DNA of 64,000 nt from Syngnathus acus. Its lineage: Eukaryota; Chordata; Actinopteri; Syngnathiformes; Syngnathidae. Below are positions 58,386 to 64,000 of this stretch, piece by piece. A program made the translations under genes and the position numbers. Where the stretch lies: assembly GCF_901709675.1 (NCBI RefSeq), contig NC_051087.1, positions 10,504,884-10,568,883 of the forward strand, read 5' to 3'. The notes below the pieces were generated by a model. The model had not been told where the DNA came from, ran no database searches, and saw only the letters and a list, made by a program, of their open reading frames with translations. How positions within the stretch are numbered: position 1 is the stretch's first letter; each line of letters opens with the position of its first letter.

Positions 58386-61098
58386 GTAAGATGAAAAGGA
58401 GGACATTTCACACATTGAAGCACACGCATACTAGATCGTAAGTGTTTCTAGACCTGCCTGTGTACCGCATCGAGCTTCAGCTATAATAACAAAATATCTC
58501 AAATGGCAACAACTGATCTACATTATTAGTTTTATGTCTGAATTGAGTTTAGACATGTACGATGGTTTCAAATCAGAACTATGTTTCCATATTGCTTTTA
58601 TATCTTTCAGTCATTGGTTTGTACAATTAACAAATCAGAGTAATCAGCCATGTGCCTGACAAATAATGGGTTGTCATCAACCTCTGAGAGCATGTAATTA
58701 TAGTGGAGAAAAAGCCAATTGCTGTGTATTAGCATTTTCTGCCATTTTAGATCCAATAACCAACAGTGACATCTCATTCTCCCAGCTCGCCCCACCCCTC
58801 TAATATGTAATTGAAGCAAAAGCTAGAAAGCCCATCCGTCTCTTTATAAGGTTAAATAAACTGCGGTCACAATCTGTAGCCTCACATGCTCATCTTCTAA
58901 CTTTAGGCTCATTGTTCTCAGATCATGTATGGAGCAATCAGTTGACCAAGACCACCACTTGAATTTGCGCTCTTTCCCCATCTAAAGCCTTGTTTCCATT
59001 TCCAATCAGTCCCGTAATTACCTGTCCTTCCCCGTGCCTCCTTAACCGACAGGTTGTCTACTTCCATTTGTCTTTGCATAAGCTCCTCACTGACAAAAAA
59101 CTCAATTTATCAGAATATATTATTTCCGAACGATTTGCTGTCTATTGCAGCCAGTGAACCAGAAATCCATGGACCAAATTTCCCACAAATGTTGTTTCTG
59201 CCCAAGACTACGCTGACAAAAACAGAATGATATTGCCATGAAAGTTACGTATACACACATGTAAAATAATCATAAAGAACACTACAGACATCAATTTAAT
59301 ATTCAAATTAGAAAAGAAGCTAACAGCACTATCAAAGTGTCGACTTTATAAAAACTATATTCTGAGCCTTACTCCAAACTTCGGAAACTCCCTTACATGT
59401 GTGCATACAACTGCACTGACCCCAACAACATGACATCTAATGAGATCCAACACAAGAGCGGTATCTAAAACTCTACCTCGTCAAAGTTTATAATGTTTAA
59501 AATTGTGAGTCTAGCGTTACAAAACGGCGTAAGATACTAAGACTCGGTCTAAAATTCCAGATTCGTGTGCAACTAAATGACTGCAATGCACTTAATTAAA
59601 CTTGACAGTTATAATATCAATAAAAGTTACTATATTTACTAAGACATCTTTTTTTTTTAAACACCTCATACTTATTAGACTGAACAAGTTGTCAAAATAT
59701 TGTGGCTGATTCATGTACCCAGATGAGCCATAAAAAGCCTCTCTCCGTCGACTAGGCAGGCCATACAAGCGTTTCAACTGCTTTTTAATTAATAGCTGAT
59801 CTGGGTGTATTGATCTCACTATGTGGTGTCAGCTTACATCCACAACAAGACATAAGCATTTGCACACTTCTGTTCAGCCCCGTAATGGTGGTAAGTAAAT
59901 ATTTTAGCAGATGACTTGCCAGACTTGCCTTTTAACCCCAAGAGCAAAAAAAAAAAGCTTTAATTATGGCCGTGTCAAGGTAATGGAAAGCTTAGTGTTT
60001 TGTAGTCGCTCAATCGCTGTTTATGTGTGTGGAGTGACACGGTACAGTATATCAGCCTTTGGGCACACTGCCAGAAGGTGTAAGCACCTCTGCAGTCAGT
60101 GCTCAGGAGATGGAAGAGCAGGGAAAGAGAGAGAGAAAAACACACCCATGCTGTAGTCCTGGAGATGAGACGCTATGGGACTAATATGAATGTAATGCTG
60201 CTGAAAAGCAGTTGGAGCAAAGATAGCAAACTTTAAAAATTGATTCACTCATCTGATGGATTCAAATCATTAAACAGACTTTCACAAAATATATATCAGT
60301 AAATTTGTTATTTAGATTTTCAAGTCCTCCATTACACTTACATGTTATGTCACGAGACACATGACAATTACTCTCTGGGAATTTTTTCTACAAGAGGTTT
60401 TTGCTGTTGTTATTTTTCCAGACGTGTTAATTTTGTCCGTTCACATAGCGGAACATTTGTGTTTGATTCACAAGTTAATTGCTCATAAACTAAAGGAATA
60501 TCCTTGGTCTTTGTCACAAGGTCAGAGGCACATCTGGCAATTATCCCCATCCTTTAACTGAAGGGTTTTTTTTACACTCAGTTAACCACACTACTGCAAC
60601 GCCTTCAATCAATGGCAGATGATTAATGAAGACATAAAATATGCATGATTGTCTTTATATTAATTCAGAAAACAACAGTTAATCCAGGTTTCCTTCAAGC
60701 CAATGTAGTTGTTTTAATCTCACATTCCTGGAAAATTCCTGACTAATGTCTTGTAATCACCCTGCACGCCCCCATGACAAGCAGGTTCGACAAAGCGACT
60801 CACTTCCAGAGAAGCAAATCAGCAGCAATCCATCGCTAATCATTGCTTCAAGCTCGAAGATACTATCACCTCAGAGAGTGAAGTGATGACAAGCAACCCT
60901 CTGTGACAGCTCAAGAAAGACCACATTATCACTGCCTATGCATTAAGGCCAAAGAATTGCTAATGGGACAAAAATGTAGACAATTTGGTGAAAGGAATAT
61001 GAATGCAGGTAAAGTCAAATCAATCATCTATCAATTTAAATGTATCTTAATTCGATAAACTTAATCCCCAAATGATCAATACCTACACACTAAAAAAA
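58386..61098. other. Intergenic, no gene recognised
   Basis: Short open frames only. No splice-supported exon, RNA gene or intact mobile element was seen. Confidence 0.5.
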
Positions 61099-61215
61099 CA
61101 TCCATCCATATATTTTCTGAAACGCTGTATACTCAAGAGGGTTGCGGGTGTTCTGGTGCCTATCCCAGCAGTTTTCTGCGGGGTACACCCTGAACTGGTT
61201 GTAGGGCACACATAG
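61099..61215. mobile_element. Fragment of a common teleost dispersed repeat
   Basis: Blocks such as CATCCATCCATATATTTTCTGA, GGTTGCGGGTGTTCTGG, GCCTATCCCAGC and GGGGTACACCCTGAACTGGT follow the order of an abundant fish repeat, probably the same family as 38370-38612. Confidence 0.6.
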
Positions 61216-64000
61216 AATTTAGAAATAAAGAATAGGGGGCAGCAGACCCACATGTTTTTTCATCACAGTTTTTTTTTTTGCCTCTTTGGCCGGCATGCAG
61301 ATTAATATAAAACAAGGTCATGATAGCGATTTGTTGGATTAACTTCAATTCCTGCAAGCGTAATACATCTGTATTTGCTGAACAACTATTCACAAAGCTT
61401 TCCCGTGATGCTGCAGCATGTTGTTCTCAAAACTATCATTTGAATCCTTCTTCGTTGGGCACAAATACCTGATAAAAGACGCACATTTACAATCCATACA
61501 TTCAAGTGCAGGGGAGTCACCAGATCTGTTTTAATGGGTCACGTGCCCCAGTATCAGGCTCGGACTGGCCAGTATGGCCAGAGACGGAAGAAAAAAAAAA
61601 ATCTCGCAGTATGTCGCACCCTCAGTGTTTCCCTACATTCATTAATTTGCGACAAGCTCATGCCAGACGCTCGCTTCCCTTGCCCTCCTCCTCTAATCCC
61701 CGACTTGTCCTCCTGCTGGGGAATGGGCCCCACTTCTGACAGACGGCTGATACTGGTTTATATCAATGACACTACCCTAAAAAGTCATTGCAATGACTCG
61801 TGGGGCATCTGAGAGTAAAACCCCCTCCCCACACCTATCTAGCACGTGTGTTGAAAATAAGTCAATAGCTAATAAAAATGTATGGAGCAAATGTATTGAT
61901 CAGGTCACACACACAAAAGGAAGAAAAAATAACAAGAAGATGAAGAAAAAAACAAAGAGATACTGGTGTTTTGTATGTTACATAAGAATATAGAGCTTTC
62001 AATTTGTCCAACACCAACGGGCGTGTCACACTGTTGACTTGCACATTACTAGTACACATTAAACAGCAGACCGACAGATGAGACAAAAGAATATGCACAG
62101 TATCTGTTTGAATTTGTTTACACAGAATTATTATATTCTATTATTAGTCATGGTGCAAGTTAGTCCTGTTCTGACAATGCACATTTTTCGATTAGCAGTA
62201 CAACGCAGTTGTTGTCAAACACCAACGTTAATTTCTCCACCAGCTTGGTCTGTCCAAACTGTTACTAATCTGTGTTTGGGATAGAAAGGGATTACAAATA
62301 TCTCCAGGGGATTTTGTGATAGAGACCAAATATTACATTGAACAAAATTCTAACATGAGGCATTGGAGTCGGCACTGCAAACAGCTGCTCATTATTCCAT
62401 ACAAATCTCAGTGTTTTATTTGGCAAACGTCGTTTTATATGAATTTATTAAAGCAAGCTGATCAATTCTAATTATAGCATGCTCCGACTGATATTTCGTG
62501 GACCAGCAACCAGCAAATGGTCAGGATCGTTATCCAGCTCCAGCAGACTTTGCTGATTGTCTGATCAGGTGTACTGCAGCAGGGAGATATTTATAAATGT
62601 CCAGAAAATCGGCCCCCGAGGACCAGCATTCAAGACCCCTGCCCTAGGCTAACAACCTCTCCAGGAGCTAATCAGAGTCAGGATTCAACCATTCAGACCA
62701 CTATGGAGAAAACAATGGGACAACAAATGGGATGGGTAACCTTGACTGGCTGTGATTGTTATGGATGCCCAGCAAAATAATCAAATTGATTTAAAATAAA
62801 TTGCCATGTCACAGTCGTTGGAAGACGCCATAGTAGAATCCCTAAATACACACAATGCATCTTCTCTAAATGTGTTTGGTTGTTATTCACTCACTGCATG
62901 ATGAAAGGGGGGGGTGCCTGTCTAACACCTCCCCCATCAGCAACCCCCACGTCTCAGCTGTCCAGTGGGTGTTTGAAGTCCATACAGTGTGGACATTTGT
63001 CAATAGGATGGCCTTTGGAGGCAGGTCTTCTTTATTTCTCAGTTCTGACTGCATAATGCACTTTGCATAGCAATGGGGGTGTTCATTCTTTGCTTATGTG
63101 AAAATATGCATGACAACAAATTGAGGACAATTGAAAAACAATATGTACGTCTGCCTATTCATAAAAAGGTGTTTAAAATATTCTAGCTTTACATCAATAA
63201 TAAACATGCTGATTGTCATAAGGGATGCATTTATTTCAAATTGATATTTCAGTTTTATAGTTTGGCTTGTTGCGTAATCACAGTGCATCATTCTGAGAGG
63301 ACATATTCATACCATATTATAGACAAGTTGATTAATTAATCACCTTTTGTAAATGTGACAGAATGTTAAAGATGTGGTCAATTGCAAGATCAATGCATGC
63401 AATAATAGAAGCCAATTTATCAGAAAATCAATTCTTTGTCTGTTGCCAAGCGCACACAGTTAACATATTTTATTCCCGAGCTACAGAAAACAGCAACAGT
63501 ATGTTTGGGGTGATATAAGCAATTTCCAGCTGATTGTAGACATCACTTCCCATTTCATAATATTATAATTGCTGCTTTAATGTGCATTATGATTTATTAT
63601 TATATCACCCTTCTGTCTGTTTACCCTTTGTCCATCTCTTGTCCCTCTAACGCTGAAGCCCTTATTCATATATAGATTCTATATGAACTATACTGATTTG
63701 AATTATTAGGATGGTGTAATATTGCTGTCTTTGTATGCTTGTTATTGGTGTGAAGTGAGTAATATGTATTTTCATTGGCAGTGGTCTATTTGTCCAAGGT
63801 GACCTGGTATATTTTGCCAGAACAATTGCTGACCCTCTCAGATCTTGAAAATCAATCATCACGGTAAAACAGGGATATAATTAACCTTAGTCTATTGTAG
63901 TGTTCTCCCGGGTTCATCTCCCCTGCACATCTGCTTCAATCAGCCCAAGAACCATATGAGCAAAGTCTTTTACTGACCAGTGGGAATTCATTTTGCCTTG
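61216..64000. other. Intergenic, no gene recognised
   Basis: No splice-supported exon. Weak remnants of dispersed repeats occur near 61550 and 62600-62645 (the motif CCCCCGAGGACCAGC), too degenerate to classify. Confidence 0.5.

Noticed and set aside
1-64000. CRISPR array, operon-like defence cluster, autonomous transposase or integrated virus
   Set aside because: No direct-repeat/spacer pattern, no transposase, integrase, reverse transcriptase or viral gene was seen; the window is eukaryotic.

Overview
The window is nuclear DNA from a ray-finned (teleost) fish. The evidence is spliced vertebrate genes with short introns, a fish-type ZP3-like egg-coat gene that ends without a membrane anchor, fish-type SINE and MITE repeats, and many microsatellites. 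I reconstructed exons by hand from reading frame, GT-AG signals and recalled human orthologues. Gene names rest on that recall, not on a database search.

Layout, left to right. 1-4330: a tandem array of a ~670-bp unit (seven copies, two sharing a ~200-bp deletion, the last decayed). 5548-7610: terminal exon and 3' UTR of an unidentified plus-strand gene. 7847-9401: mettl26 (+). 10073-12466: wfikkn1 (-). 15035-16831: rab40c (-). 17545-20100: a zp3-like egg-coat gene (+). 22939-24660: calhm1 (+). 28270-34593: an RNF122-type RING ubiquitin ligase (+). 35595-47532: pdcd11/RRP5 (-, 35 coding exons summing to exactly 1,838 codons). 48595-48853: atp5mk (+). 49312-53837: taf5 (-, 11 exons, 748 codons). 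53863-64000 holds no recognisable gene, only repeats, a strong hairpin and one weak orphan-exon candidate.

The genes do not form one pathway. They are two conserved neighbourhoods joined together. mettl26-wfikkn1-rab40c matches human 16p13.3. calhm1-pdcd11-atp5mk-taf5 matches human 10q24.33. The zp3-like gene lies at the junction, and the RNF122-like gene is inserted inside the second block. pdcd11 and atp5mk are head-to-head across a ~1-kb interval with CCAAT and ETS-type motifs. The pairs rnf122-like/pdcd11 and atp5mk/taf5 are tail-to-tail with poly(A) signals only tens of bases apart.

The most unusual object is the left-hand array. The first ~250 bases of each unit can fold into a gap-free four-way cloverleaf followed by further hairpins, and this part is retained in every copy. 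I recognise no known RNA in it. It is either an undescribed structured RNA repeat or a satellite rich in inverted repeats. No defence, toxin, viral or CRISPR system is present.
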